The notes under the pieces were generated by a model. The model saw only the letters and a program-made list of their open reading frames with translations, searched no databases and was not told the DNA's origin. A stretch of DNA of 64,000 bases from contig JALBYC010000031.1 of the NCBI GenBank assembly GCA_023212645.1, forward strand, positions 1-64,000, written 5' to 3'. The DNA comes from Farysia itapuensis (Eukaryota; Basidiomycota; Ustilaginomycetes; Ustilaginales; Ustilaginaceae). The stretch's first letter is position 1; each line of letters opens with the position of its first letter. Of the stretch, positions 17,706-26,384 are shown one piece after another. The position numbers and the translations under genes were made by a program.

Positions 17706-18292
17706 CTACTGAGACACATAGATCTGAGCCCACTTGGAGCAGATGGGTGCCGAGGTCCTGACGCGCCGACCTGGAGCGTTCTTGTTACCCACAGCAGCCG
17801 TGTCCACCTCTCTGCCATCGTCGCTACGAATACCCAGATCATAGCCTTTCTCGGCTTCAACAGTGACAGTGTAACAGCCGTTTCGGTCCAAGCCGTTGTA
17901 GTACATGATGATGGATCCCTCGTTCCAGATCAGGAAGAATCTCTTCGTGAGATCACTCACGGTAAAGTCTGTGACATAACACAAAACCTTGTCAGTGTTG
18001 CTTCCGAGGCTGAGCTCGCAACTGACTTACCCTTGTACTGCTGGTCTTGCTTGAGGAAAAAGTTGTCCGGTGAGGCTACATCGTTGCCTGCCATCTGAAT
18101 GTAAGCATCGTTGGCCATGGAACCCTCATTGAAGGTCCAGCAAAAGTGGCGTTGGTCGGTCCGTTTGCCTTCACAATTCTTGGAGTAGTTGTCGCTGGTG
18201 GCGATATCAGTGACGGGTCGACTTCTAACTGCGAGTGCTGACGAGGCAGTCAGACCGAGGGAGGCAAGAGGCAGGAGGTACTTAAAGTGCAT
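17706..18292 (-). CDS. Small secreted protein S1 (tandem pair with S2)
   Basis: Two exons, 18292-18031 and 17968-17706, joined across a 62-nt intron (donor GTAAGT, acceptor TCACAG, phase 1), encode 174 aa. The N-terminus MHFKYLLPLASLGLTASSALA is a clear signal peptide. No known domain is recognised. The mature part has four cysteines at positions shared with S2: CEGKRTD, FCWTF, GCYTVTV and ICSKWAQIY. Other shared blocks are GSM, DFTVSD, WNEG and SDDG. Small size, secretion signal, paired cysteines and tandem duplication match the profile of smut candidate effectors. That role is inferred, and a structural or carbohydrate-binding beta-sandwich is equally possible. A TATATA box lies 62-67 nt upstream of the ATG. 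Confidence 0.82.
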
Positions 18293-18544
18293 TGTGCTGA
18301 AGAGGAAGGCTGTAATCGGGCGGATGGGTCAAGAAGGTTACTTTGGAGCAGAGTATATACGCCAGGGATTCCAGCCGAAAATGAAGTTCCCGCGCTTTGT
18401 CTTTGCCAACGCTAGCTCCTCTTACGCCTAGCACAGCCGTACTGATTAAATCCGCTTCTGGAGCTTCTCCTACCTCGTCTTTCACAAACTGTCCGACTTC
18501 ATCAACAGACACAAATGAATTCTCAAGCACATTGGCGTAGGACT
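18293..18544. promoter_or_regulatory. S1 upstream region with TATA-like box
   Basis: GTATATAC at 18353-18360 lies about 62-68 nt before the S1 start codon on the minus strand. Nothing else recognisable is in this 252-bp spacer between the tandem paralogues. Confidence 0.45.
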
Positions 18545-19142
18545 TTATCGAGTGAGGTAAATTTGGGCCCACTTGGAGCAAATGGACGGCACATGAACGT
18601 ATCTGACTCCATGAGTCTCTGATCCATGTCGAGTATCGGCAACGACGCCGTCGTCACTGGTGAGCTTGATATCGTGGTTTTCGCTCGCGGTGATTGTCAT
18701 TGCATAACAATCGTCGTCTCCCTGACCCTCGTACAAAATCTGCATTCTGCCTTCGTCCCAGCTCAGACTAAAGCCGTGAAATTTGTCGGAGAGGGTGAAG
18801 TCTATATGAGAACAATTGTCAATGATATGTCTTGAACTTTCGGTGAAAAGCGCATGACTTACCTCCGAAGGTATCTTTGATGTAAAGCGACTGACGCGAG
18901 CCATCCTGATCCTCATATGTGTCGATGGTAGCATCAATCATGCTTCCGGTCTTAAGCTGGAAGCATGGCCAGTGTTCATCGGATCGTTTACCTTCGCATT
19001 TGGCCTTGTACTTTTCTTCGGACGTGACTTTGTTTCCCAGGAGAGATCCCATAACCATCTGAGCCAGGAAAAAAGAAGCAACTATGGTGTAAAAGTTAGC
19101 GAAGGTGCTTCTCATTCTGGCAAAACGGGTAGAAGAGGACAT
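18545..19142 (-). CDS. Small secreted protein S2 (paralogue of S1)
   Basis: Two exons, 19142-18863 and 18801-18545, with a 61-nt intron (donor GTAAGT, acceptor ATATAG). The intron sits at the same site and phase as in S1: both proteins read DFT right after the junction. Total 178 aa from ATG 19142, or 169 from ATG 19115, which begins closer to the hydrophobic core of the signal peptide (VASFFLAQMVMG). The four cysteines align with S1: CEGKRSD, PCFQL, DCYAMTI and ICSKWAQIY. Identity is concentrated in these blocks and the rest has diverged strongly, a pattern consistent with rapid evolution after duplication. No enzyme motif. Function unknown; candidate effector by profile. Confidence 0.82.
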
Positions 19143-19403
19143 TCTATGGAGGGAGCGAGGACCTGTGATATTCTAGTGTCAGCTTTTAAAAACATGGGTA
19201 CTTGGTGGAAATAGTGGGACTTTGCCCTCTGTGGGACCGGTTACGTGACTACATAAATGATCATGTCCGCATAGCCTGTGCACTCGAGAGCAATGTTATG
19301 GGTACCTCATATTTCAAAGCTTGACACTCAGCAGCAGTAACAACGTTACAATCGCCAACAGAATGTGTTTCACGGAACTCAGAAACGTCAGAAGGTGATG
19401 GGC

Positions 19404-19797
19404 TTAAAAGTCGACGGTGGCACGACCAGGTGCCGAGATGCACGGCACGCTCGGAGTGCTGTAAGGCTTGTCTGTACAGGTGCTGTTTTCATAGGCATGT
19501 TTCAGCTAGGTGGGGAAAAGTACTATAGACGGAATAACAAACTCACCCGGTGTAAGTGTGCGCTTCGCGGTCGCCTACGAGGGGATTGCGCCAGCAACAG
19601 CTGCCAACGCCGAAGCCACCGCCGGCCTTTAGGTTAACACACCGAGTCAGCGAGGAATATTTGCCATTGCCGTCGTTGTATACCTGACAAGAACCACCAG
19701 AGAACGAGCTGGGTTCCCCGATAGTGTAAGTGCTCGGCAGAGCGAGAGCGGTGCTGGCTAAAGCGACAATAAAGACAACAAAGTTTTTGAGAAACAT
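19404..19797 (-). CDS. Small cysteine-rich secreted protein C1 (tandem pair with C2)
   Basis: Two exons, 19797-19547 and 19482-19404, with a 64-nt intron (donor GTGAGT, acceptor AAACAG, phase 2), encode 109 aa. The signal peptide is MFLKNFVVFIVALASTALA. The mature protein is about 90 residues with six cysteines: SCQV, RCVN, SCCW, TCTD and PCIS. The last two come from exon 2, so the intron is needed to complete the pattern. C2 has the same order. I do not recognise the family; the spacing is not the eight-cysteine pattern of hydrophobins. It is likely an extracellular disulfide-bonded protein. TATATAT lies about 67-73 nt before the ATG. Confidence 0.8.
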
Positions 19798-19863
19798 TGT
19801 GCTGATTGACGCAAGAAGGAGGGAATGTGTCTGGGTTATAGCAGGGAAGATCGGAGAGAGAGC

Positions 19864-19870
19864 TATATAT
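19864..19870 (-). promoter_or_regulatory. TATA-like box of C1
   Basis: TATATAT lies 67-73 nt upstream of the C1 start codon, comparable to the boxes before S1 and C2. Confidence 0.45.
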
Positions 19871-20011
19871 GGCGACGGGTCTCGGAAAAACCATCCGCAG
19901 GGCAGAGGCCAGTGTGCACAGGCATGGATACTTGCTCTCACATCACGACCCACCATACCCACACGTTTCCCAAACTACCTGCTTACAAGGAAAGCATGGT
20001 AATGCAATTTC

Positions 20012-20406
20012 TCATTTCAGCCAGTGACCACTGGTCTTGATACAAGGGCGACCAGAGACGCTGTAGCCAACATCATTGCACATGCTATGCAATACCAGAA
20101 AAAGTAGGTCAGCCGGATTGTCTGCAAGGACCAAAAATACAGCAGAACTCACCCAGTGTAAATGGTGGGTTGATCAGCACCAATAGGGGGCTGAGTCCAG
20201 CAACAGTAGCCATAGCCGGTGGACTGGCCACGTGGGCCCTTAAGACAGGTGCTTTTCGAGACAGGATCCATTGAGCTGCTGTCTTGAACTTGGCAAGCTC
20301 CACCAGTGCGGCTGATTGGATACCTGCTTTCACCGGCAGGGCTGGGATCAGCCACAGCAACGGCAATGAGGGCAAAGACAATGGCAAGAGGAGTTGGGTA
20401 CTTCAT
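20012..20406 (-). CDS. Small cysteine-rich secreted protein C2 (paralogue of C1)
   Basis: Two exons, 20406-20153 and 20084-20012, with a 68-nt intron (donor GTGAGT, acceptor GCATAG, phase 2), encode 108 aa. ATG 20406 gives the signal peptide MKYPTPLAIVFALIAVAVA. The six cysteines match C1: ACQV, TCLK, YCCW, MCND and PCIK. The residues flanking the splice junction (YTG, then xCxDxxYS) are also shared, which is what selected this acceptor over a CTTGCAG closer to the donor. Mature length about 89 residues. TATAAAG is 42-48 nt before the ATG. Function unknown; candidate effector or wall-associated protein. Confidence 0.8.
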
Positions 20407-20447
20407 GTTGGTTTGAAGAGTGGCGATTGCCACGCGTTAGGCACCCT

Positions 20448-20454
20448 CTTTATA
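20448..20454 (-). promoter_or_regulatory. TATA box of C2
   Basis: TATAAAG on the minus strand is 42-48 nt upstream of the C2 start codon. The rest of the 298-bp spacer up to the carrier gene shows nothing recognisable. Confidence 0.5.
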
Positions 20455-20704
20455 CACGGGAAAGCCTGGGAGCCTCGAGCGGTTCAGCCACTTGCTTGTT
20501 CAATCTCAGACTTCATGGCGTGCGCGGAGGGCGCAATGCACCAGCGGCCGTAGTGGGCTGAAGCAAGGTAAGCGAGTGCACGTGTGAATAATAAAGGGGT
20601 ATATGCTTGTGGCAATGCTGTATGATACAATGAAGTTTCGAGTGTCCGGACATCTAAAGGGACGGAAGCATGTCTTGGTGAGACAAGAGTGGTGGTGATA
20701 CGAT

Positions 20705-21718
20705 CTAAATCTTCTCGGCGTCCATGAAGCGCATTGCAGTCTCAAACGCAAATAGAGCCGCAGCGTTTGTAGGGAAAGCACGCAAGAGACAGGGGAGAAA
20801 GCCGGTGTAGTAGACGCGAACACGGCGAAAGAAGCTGGCTTGAGGACCTGGGCTGTGCCAGACCGACAGGAAGGCCGACTTCATGGTGGGATAGCGCGGC
20901 GACTTGAGCGAGTCGGCCATCATCCGGTTCTTGATCACGTCAGCAGGAAACGCCGTGAGCCAGAACACTTCTGCTGCCAGTCCGCCTGACAGGAAGGTAA
21001 CACTGCCGGGACTCAACTCCCAGCTAGTACCCTTCCAGGAGGCGAAAACGGTCTGAAAGTACTCGTAGGAGCCAAACATGGCTGCGAACGAGGAGCGAAA
21101 GAGCAACGTCGCCGGAAGTGCATGCCACATGCCGCGCAATCCGTTCTTCGCAACGATTTGCCGCACACAGTCGACTGGGCCCGTGTATTCCCTAGCACCG
21201 ACCGCAGTGTGTGCTTGACCGGGGATGTGTATTGAAACGCGTTGAGTTTGCATCTGCAGCTTTGCTTTGATGAGTTCGACAGGCGTTGTGACGAACGAGT
21301 TGGTCCAACCGGCCATGAGCCCCGCTAGGGCATGGTACCTGATAGGTAAGCGTCCGCCATCCTCGCTATTAGACCCTGTGAAGCGGGCAAACATGCGACG
21401 GTAGTTGTGTAAGCTGCCGAGCAAGACCGAGTCGGTCAGCGCCCAGCCTAGCGCAGGTGGCGTAGCGCCTTTGTACAAGCCCAGGATAGACTCTCGCCGC
21501 GCCAGCTGGAGAAAGCAATCGAGCGGACCTTTGAAGGTGCCCATGGGACTACATTGCATTCGCACCTTGATCGTGTCGAACGGGTGTCCCACCACCAACT
21601 TTGTCAGACCTGACACGGTGCCTCCTACGAAACCTTTGAGCGAGGTGCCCTGTTCTGACACAGGTGCTGATACAGGCTTGACACCGGCATCCTTGCCGCT
21701 GTGCGCTGCCAAGGCCAT
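20705..21718 (-). CDS. Mitochondrial carrier family (SLC25) protein
   Basis: Inner-membrane solute exchanger of 337 residues with three carrier repeats and their PX[DE]xx[KR] signatures: GHPFDTIKVRMQ, TTPVELIKAKLQ and FPADVIKNRM. The GSLHNYRRM and GPVDCVRQIV segments resemble carnitine/acylcarnitine- and basic-amino-acid-type carriers and the yeast YMC group. The substrate cannot be assigned from what I can see. The N-terminal 25 residues are a non-conserved extension. Single exon with ATG at 21718. It is divergent from ALG10, with 163 bp between start codons. Confidence 0.9.
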   Translation of the reverse strand: MALAAHSGKDAGVKPVSAPVSEQGTSLKGFVGGTVSGLTKLVVGHPFDTIKVRMQCSPMGTFKGPLDCFLQLARRESILGLYKGATPPALGWALTDSVLLGSLHNYRRMFARFTGSNSEDGGRLPIRYHALAGLMAGWTNSFVTTPVELIKAKLQMQTQRVSIHIPGQAHTAVGAREYTGPVDCVRQIVAKNGLRGMWHALPATLLFRSSFAAMFGSYEYFQTVFASWKGTSWELSPGSVTFLSGGLAAEVFWLTAFPADVIKNRMMADSLKSPRYPTMKSAFLSVWHSPGPQASFFRRVRVYYTGFLPCLLRAFPTNAAALFAFETAMRFMDAEKI

Positions 21719-21881
21719 ACTCTGGTGCAGGTTGCAAGGGAGAGATGAGAGCTTGGGAGCTGAGGAAGATTCGCCGTAATGACGACGTAGTTTTCCTTTG
21801 CACGCCTTCTTCTTCCGCGGAGCAGTTTCGACTCACGTCAGAATACGCAAGGAACCGCTCGCTCACGACGCTCTCGCCTTA

Positions 21882-23798
21882 ATGTCTCTGCCTCGCTCCT
21901 GGGTCAGCAATGGCATGGCCGTCGCCTTCGCCCTCGCCACCGTCCTCGTCGCTGACCGTGTAAACCGACACGTCCAACAGCCATACCTCGACGAAATCTT
22001 CCACATCCCACAGGCTCGACAATATTGCCAGGATGTGCGCTCGGCCCAGTACGATCCCAAGTTGACTACTCCGCCAGGCCTTTACCTTCTCTCTGTCTTT
22101 GTGTCGAAGCTCCTGCCCGCCACGAAGTGCAAGGATGTTGGCTTCCTGCGCTCCACCAATCTGGTGATGCTCCTCCTGCTGCCGCACATCATCTCGTCCA
22201 TCATTGAGCTCAATGACCTCGAGACAGAGCAGAGAAGGATTGCAACTTCTCCTACTGAGACTCCTCCAACAGGCACGCAGATCTCTCTACCGCCATCATA
22301 TTCCCAGACCTCAAACACAGCCCCTTCATCACCTCGTCAGACCTTTCAGCCGGCATCGCAGCAAGCTGCCAGTTCTGGTCGACGGAACCCGACACAAACC
22401 GGTATATCGCGTGCAGAGATCCGCAAACTACAGCAGACAGCCCGAGACGATTCCAGCACTCCACCGTCTCGCGTCTCGACCCAGCCTCTCGCCCTTCTTC
22501 CCGTTGGTAGCGATCCTTTGCAATACATTCTTGGCAAGCACACGGTCAAGTCCAAGCTGGTTGCGAGACACAAGCAAGCTTACCCAACCGCTCTCGCCCA
22601 CACCATCGCCTTTCTGCCGCCCCTCTACTTTTTCGCCTTTCTCTACTACACCGATGTAGGAAGCGTGTTCTTCGTCTTGAGCTGCATGCTTGCTGTGAAG
22701 AAGCGTGCTTTGTGGCTCGGAACCGCGCTCGGCTTCGCAGCAGTCACGTTTCGACAGACCAACATTGTCTGGATCCTGTTCAGCTTCGCCTCCGCCACAC
22801 TGCATCAAATCTCGCTGCGAGTGCCAAATCTCTACGACCCAGTCTACGTAGATAGAGCAGCAGCGGTGCCATTCTGCTTCCAACTGCTCAGATCGCTGTT
22901 TTCCATCCCACGAGTGTTGCTGTTGGCGAGGACAGCGTCGCAGAAGGAACAGCGCGCGGTGTTTTGTGCGGTCGTGTGGCAGCACATGGCGCCATTAGTG
23001 CCGCTGCTCGTCGGGTTCGCCTTTTTTGTGCACTGGAATGGCGGCATTGTGCTGGGCGACAAGTCGAACCACCAGATGGGAATGCACGTGCCGCAGCTGT
23101 GGTACTTTCTCCTCTTCGCTACCGTGTTTGGTTGGGCAGCTTTGCTACACGCCCACGTCACGGATCGACCAGCACGCTCACCATCACCCATCAGCACATT
23201 GGCGGCATCCACCGCCACACTCGCTCGAAACACTGCCCGCGCTATGTTTGGCTCGCTCACCAACACAAGCCTGACAGTAGTGCTCGCCGCGCTCATTGCC
23301 GCGAGCGTGCAGAGATTCACCATTGACCACCCGTTTTTGCTCGCGGACAACCGGCATTATACGTTTTATCTGTGGCGTCGGTTCCGCGCCCACCGTGCGG
23401 TGGCGTTGGCGCTGGTGCCCGTGTACGTCGCGCTGCTGTGTGCGTGGACAATCGCCGCGGGTCGACACGGTCGGAGCGTGCTCTGGATAACAGCGTTCGC
23501 TCTGTGTACAGCCGCGACACTCGTACCCTCACCCCTCGTCGAACCGCGCTACTTCCTCCTCCCCTACCTCATCCTTCGCATTCACATCCAGCCGTGCGCT
23601 CCCACCTCCCCCGCTCACCCTGCTAGGACGAAAGACGCGGTCTCGCCGAAATGGACGTTCTTGGCGCTAGAGTTCGCAACAGCCCTGCTAGTCAACGCGG
23701 TCACCATCTACCTCTTCCTGTACAAACCGTTCACCTGGCCTGCATCCGGCGTCGATGCATCCAGAGGTGAAAGCACAGTCATGCGCTTCATGTGGTGA
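21882..23798 (+). CDS. ALG10: Dolichyl-P-Glc alpha-1,2-glucosyltransferase (Alg10/Die2)
   Basis: Adds the terminal glucose to Glc2Man9GlcNAc2-PP-dolichol in the ER lumen, completing the N-glycan donor. Start at ATG 21882 gives 638 residues. The conserved N-terminus QPYLDEIFHIPQARQYC followed by YDPKLTTPPGLYLLS is diagnostic of the family. At the far end are VEPRYFLLPYLILR and several further membrane spans. Compared with the usual 450-550 residues it carries an extra Ser/Thr/Pro/Gln-rich segment of about 100 residues (about 140-240) inside a loop after the second span. I see no splice signals that would remove it cleanly, so it looks coding. Confidence 0.93.
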   Translation: MSLPRSWVSNGMAVAFALATVLVADRVNRHVQQPYLDEIFHIPQARQYCQDVRSAQYDPKLTTPPGLYLLSVFVSKLLPATKCKDVGFLRSTNLVMLLLLPHIISSIIELNDLETEQRRIATSPTETPPTGTQISLPPSYSQTSNTAPSSPRQTFQPASQQAASSGRRNPTQTGISRAEIRKLQQTARDDSSTPPSRVSTQPLALLPVGSDPLQYILGKHTVKSKLVARHKQAYPTALAHTIAFLPPLYFFAFLYYTDVGSVFFVLSCMLAVKKRALWLGTALGFAAVTFRQTNIVWILFSFASATLHQISLRVPNLYDPVYVDRAAAVPFCFQLLRSLFSIPRVLLLARTASQKEQRAVFCAVVWQHMAPLVPLLVGFAFFVHWNGGIVLGDKSNHQMGMHVPQLWYFLLFATVFGWAALLHAHVTDRPARSPSPISTLAASTATLARNTARAMFGSLTNTSLTVVLAALIAASVQRFTIDHPFLLADNRHYTFYLWRRFRAHRAVALALVPVYVALLCAWTIAAGRHGRSVLWITAFALCTAATLVPSPLVEPRYFLLPYLILRIHIQPCAPTSPAHPARTKDAVSPKWTFLALEFATALLVNAVTIYLFLYKPFTWPASGVDASRGESTVMRFMW

Positions 23799-23900
23799 GC
23801 ACATCCACCCATTCTCACACTACTCCTACACAATTCCGATTGAGCAGCTAGTGATTCTACATAATGTAATAGAGTACAAAAAAGGCGTTCCCGCGCAAGC

Positions 23901-26129
23901 TCACGCGTCGTCATCGTCATCTTCGTCGGAGGATTCGACGGCGGCTTTCCAGCGCTTGGTACGTGCGTCGCTGTTGGTGATGTTGTTGTTGTTATTACTG
24001 CGGCCATTTTTGGCGCGGCTGCCGTTGGCGGAGCGTGCGAGGAAGTCTTTGACGAGGTTCCGGTCGACTTTTTGAATGTAGTACTTGCCACCACCGTCGG
24101 CCCAGCTTACACAGCCGGAGGTGAAGACGCGTTCCTCGGTGCGGAGAATCGCCAGTGGTGAGGAGAGTGTCCGTTCCGTCAGCCGGAAATCGGGGGGGAC
24201 AAAGGGCTTTAGACTGACGACCTGTGCGCCGTCCGGTAAGTCTAAGAACAGGAGCGAGAGATTTTCATTGGTGCGCGGGAGGAAGGCGTAGTTGTTGACC
24301 AGGACGACGTCGGTTCTCTGCAGGGTTGCCGATACCTGTTGGTGGGCGGTGAAGTCGCCGGTCCAGGCTTGGATGTTTGCGCCACCTTTGAGGCCCCAGA
24401 GGGACCAGCGTTGGCGGGCTTCTTCCACTTGCTGCACGGCGAGGGAGGCAGGGACCGGCATGATCTCACATCCAAACGCCTCGGCGCCCGTCTGCAGCGA
24501 CGTCTGGATGACCAAGTTTCCAACGCCAGATCCGAGGTCGAGGAAGGTCTGATCGGGTCCAAGACCCGTGAGTTGGGCAATCTCAGACATGAAGCGCGGC
24601 AGAAGTTCGCCATACACGTTGTCGCTAAAAGCCTGGTACCGCCCGAGCTCTTCGACGCGTGGGCCGACAACACGGGCGTACACCTGATCCTGGATCAAGC
24701 GCCATACGCCCTCGGGTACGCCCGTCGATCGACCCAGCGCTGCTATATTGTCACAGACAGCCCCGCTTTCTTTCAATGCCCGGAAGGCCTGGTTGAATCG
24801 CTCGAGTGTGCGCATGAACAGCGGACCGTCACGACGATTGCGCGCCTTTGTAAACGAGCGGAGGATCGGGTCTTTGTCCAGCTGGTGCGCTTCTTGCGAC
24901 GACGGCGACAGGGGTGCGGGCGATGACGACGGTGTTGGCGAGCCGAGTTGCAGCGCTTTGTTCAGCGCAAGTTCTTGCGGCCTTTGCTTGGCAGGGCTGC
25001 GAGCGGAGGGTGAGACAGGCGCAGTATGTGGCTGACCGTTCGTGGCCCCGTTGGTATTCTGTGGTTCGGGCGTACCGCTGTCCTGAGCACGCTTGCTGGC
25101 TGCTATATCGAGCAGATCGGCAGATTTGGCTCGAGCGCTGCCATTGGCCAGAGTATCCTGTAGAACGACAGAGGCGAGGTTCCCATTCACCGCGCCGGTC
25201 GACGTCCCAGCTGTGGCGAGGATGAGACCCGCATTTCCGGTTACTTCGAGACTGTCGAGCGAGCCAAAGGCTTCCCTTTGCTCGTCTGTGAGATAGTGCG
25301 CTGCGATGCTTCGGACCGTTGCGAGGAGCTCAAGAATCGGATCATACTCGTCGGCATCTCTCGGCACAAGGAGTAGGTACTCCTCGGAGGCACCTTTGCC
25401 AGGGAGCTCCAGCGTGGCTCTAGGCGCATCGCCCAGACCGTGAAAGAAGGGACCGAAAGCCTTGATGTTGGCAGAAACCACCTGTGCAGACGATATAGCT
25501 CGCGAGGATACCGGGGCCAACTCTTCTGGCTGCGATGCCAGGATGTCGCGCGGCACGGTGTAGTTGGGTAGAACACCTTCCCTGCCCCTGCGCTGGTACG
25601 AGTCCGAGACGGGATGCGGGTCGACACTCCCGCGTTTGGACCCTGCCGGAGTCGAGTTGGCTTTGCTTGCCCTGCCAGTGCTTATTGCTTGGTCATCATC
25701 GTCATCGTCGCTGGTCAAATCCGACGATGCTTCCCGATGCTTTTGAGTCTTTCGAGAACGCTTCACCGCGTCATCAGAGCTTTTGCTGCCCACGTGCTTG
25801 GTCGACGATTTGCGCTTGGACGACTTGGTCGGCGCCTTGAGCTGGTTCTCGAGCGAGCTTTCGATGGATTTCTGGCGTTGAGCGGCGAGACGCTCTTCGA
25901 TGATGCGTCGGCGCTTTTCTTCGGGCAGGGCATTGTTGGACCTGACCGAGAGCGCAGCTATTGGGTCCCTCTGTTCCGCTTTGGCTTTTGGCGCTACCTG
26001 TTTCTTTGCAGTAGTGACTGTTACGACAGCTGGGTTGGACGAGCTGGTCTTTTGCTTCTTCTTGGGCGGGTCAGAGCCGGAGGCCGACGCGGAGGCAGAC
26101 TTGGACGCATTTCCGAAGAAGTTGATCAT
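23901..26129 (-). CDS. DOT1: Histone H3-K79 methyltransferase (Dot1)
   Basis: Methylates lysine 79 of histone H3 on nucleosomes, acting in telomeric silencing and DNA-damage checkpoints. The 742-residue protein starts at ATG 26129 (MINFFGNASK). The N-terminal half is basic, Ser-rich and disordered with an acidic DDDDDD patch. The catalytic domain fills the C-terminal about 330 residues: VYGELLP, FLDLGSGVGNLVIQ (SAM site), FGCEIM, and VLVNNYAFLP with FLDLPDGAQVVSLKPF. A short acidic/Asn-rich tail with an EDDDDDA end follows. The order, basic tail first and DOT1 domain last, is the fungal one. Single exon. Confidence 0.95.
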   Translation of the reverse strand: MINFFGNASKSASASASGSDPPKKKQKTSSSNPAVVTVTTAKKQVAPKAKAEQRDPIAALSVRSNNALPEEKRRRIIEERLAAQRQKSIESSLENQLKAPTKSSKRKSSTKHVGSKSSDDAVKRSRKTQKHREASSDLTSDDDDDDQAISTGRASKANSTPAGSKRGSVDPHPVSDSYQRRGREGVLPNYTVPRDILASQPEELAPVSSRAISSAQVVSANIKAFGPFFHGLGDAPRATLELPGKGASEEYLLLVPRDADEYDPILELLATVRSIAAHYLTDEQREAFGSLDSLEVTGNAGLILATAGTSTGAVNGNLASVVLQDTLANGSARAKSADLLDIAASKRAQDSGTPEPQNTNGATNGQPHTAPVSPSARSPAKQRPQELALNKALQLGSPTPSSSPAPLSPSSQEAHQLDKDPILRSFTKARNRRDGPLFMRTLERFNQAFRALKESGAVCDNIAALGRSTGVPEGVWRLIQDQVYARVVGPRVEELGRYQAFSDNVYGELLPRFMSEIAQLTGLGPDQTFLDLGSGVGNLVIQTSLQTGAEAFGCEIMPVPASLAVQQVEEARQRWSLWGLKGGANIQAWTGDFTAHQQVSATLQRTDVVLVNNYAFLPRTNENLSLLFLDLPDGAQVVSLKPFVPPDFRLTERTLSSPLAILRTEERVFTSGCVSWADGGGKYYIQKVDRNLVKDFLARSANGSRAKNGRSNNNNNITNSDARTKRWKAAVESSDEDDDDDA

Positions 26130-26384
26130 GTTGGAGCGCAGTACTATGAGAGCGTCATGCTGCAAGCTGCTGCTGCTTCTTCGTTATGTGAGCGGGACGA
26201 AGGACAGAAGGAGGAAAGGGTCGGACGAGGTGCGAAACCGTCCGAGGCACTTCTCTCGTACGAGTGTTGGAGATGTCAGATCGCCGCCGAATGCGGAGCC
26301 ACCTGAATTTGAGATTCACGCCAACACAGCTCACGGGCCAAGGTGCTTTGGACAGAGCGCCTCTCTCTACACCATACTATCAAC

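Noticed and set aside
17445..18098. 217-codon plus-strand frame antisense to S1
   Set aside because: No signal peptide or domain, and the opposite strand has a well-supported two-exon gene with a paralogue.
15203..20406. Secondary-metabolite gene cluster around the multicopper oxidase
   Set aside because: No polyketide synthase, NRPS, terpene cyclase, P450 or cluster transporter is present; neighbours are small secreted proteins and housekeeping genes.
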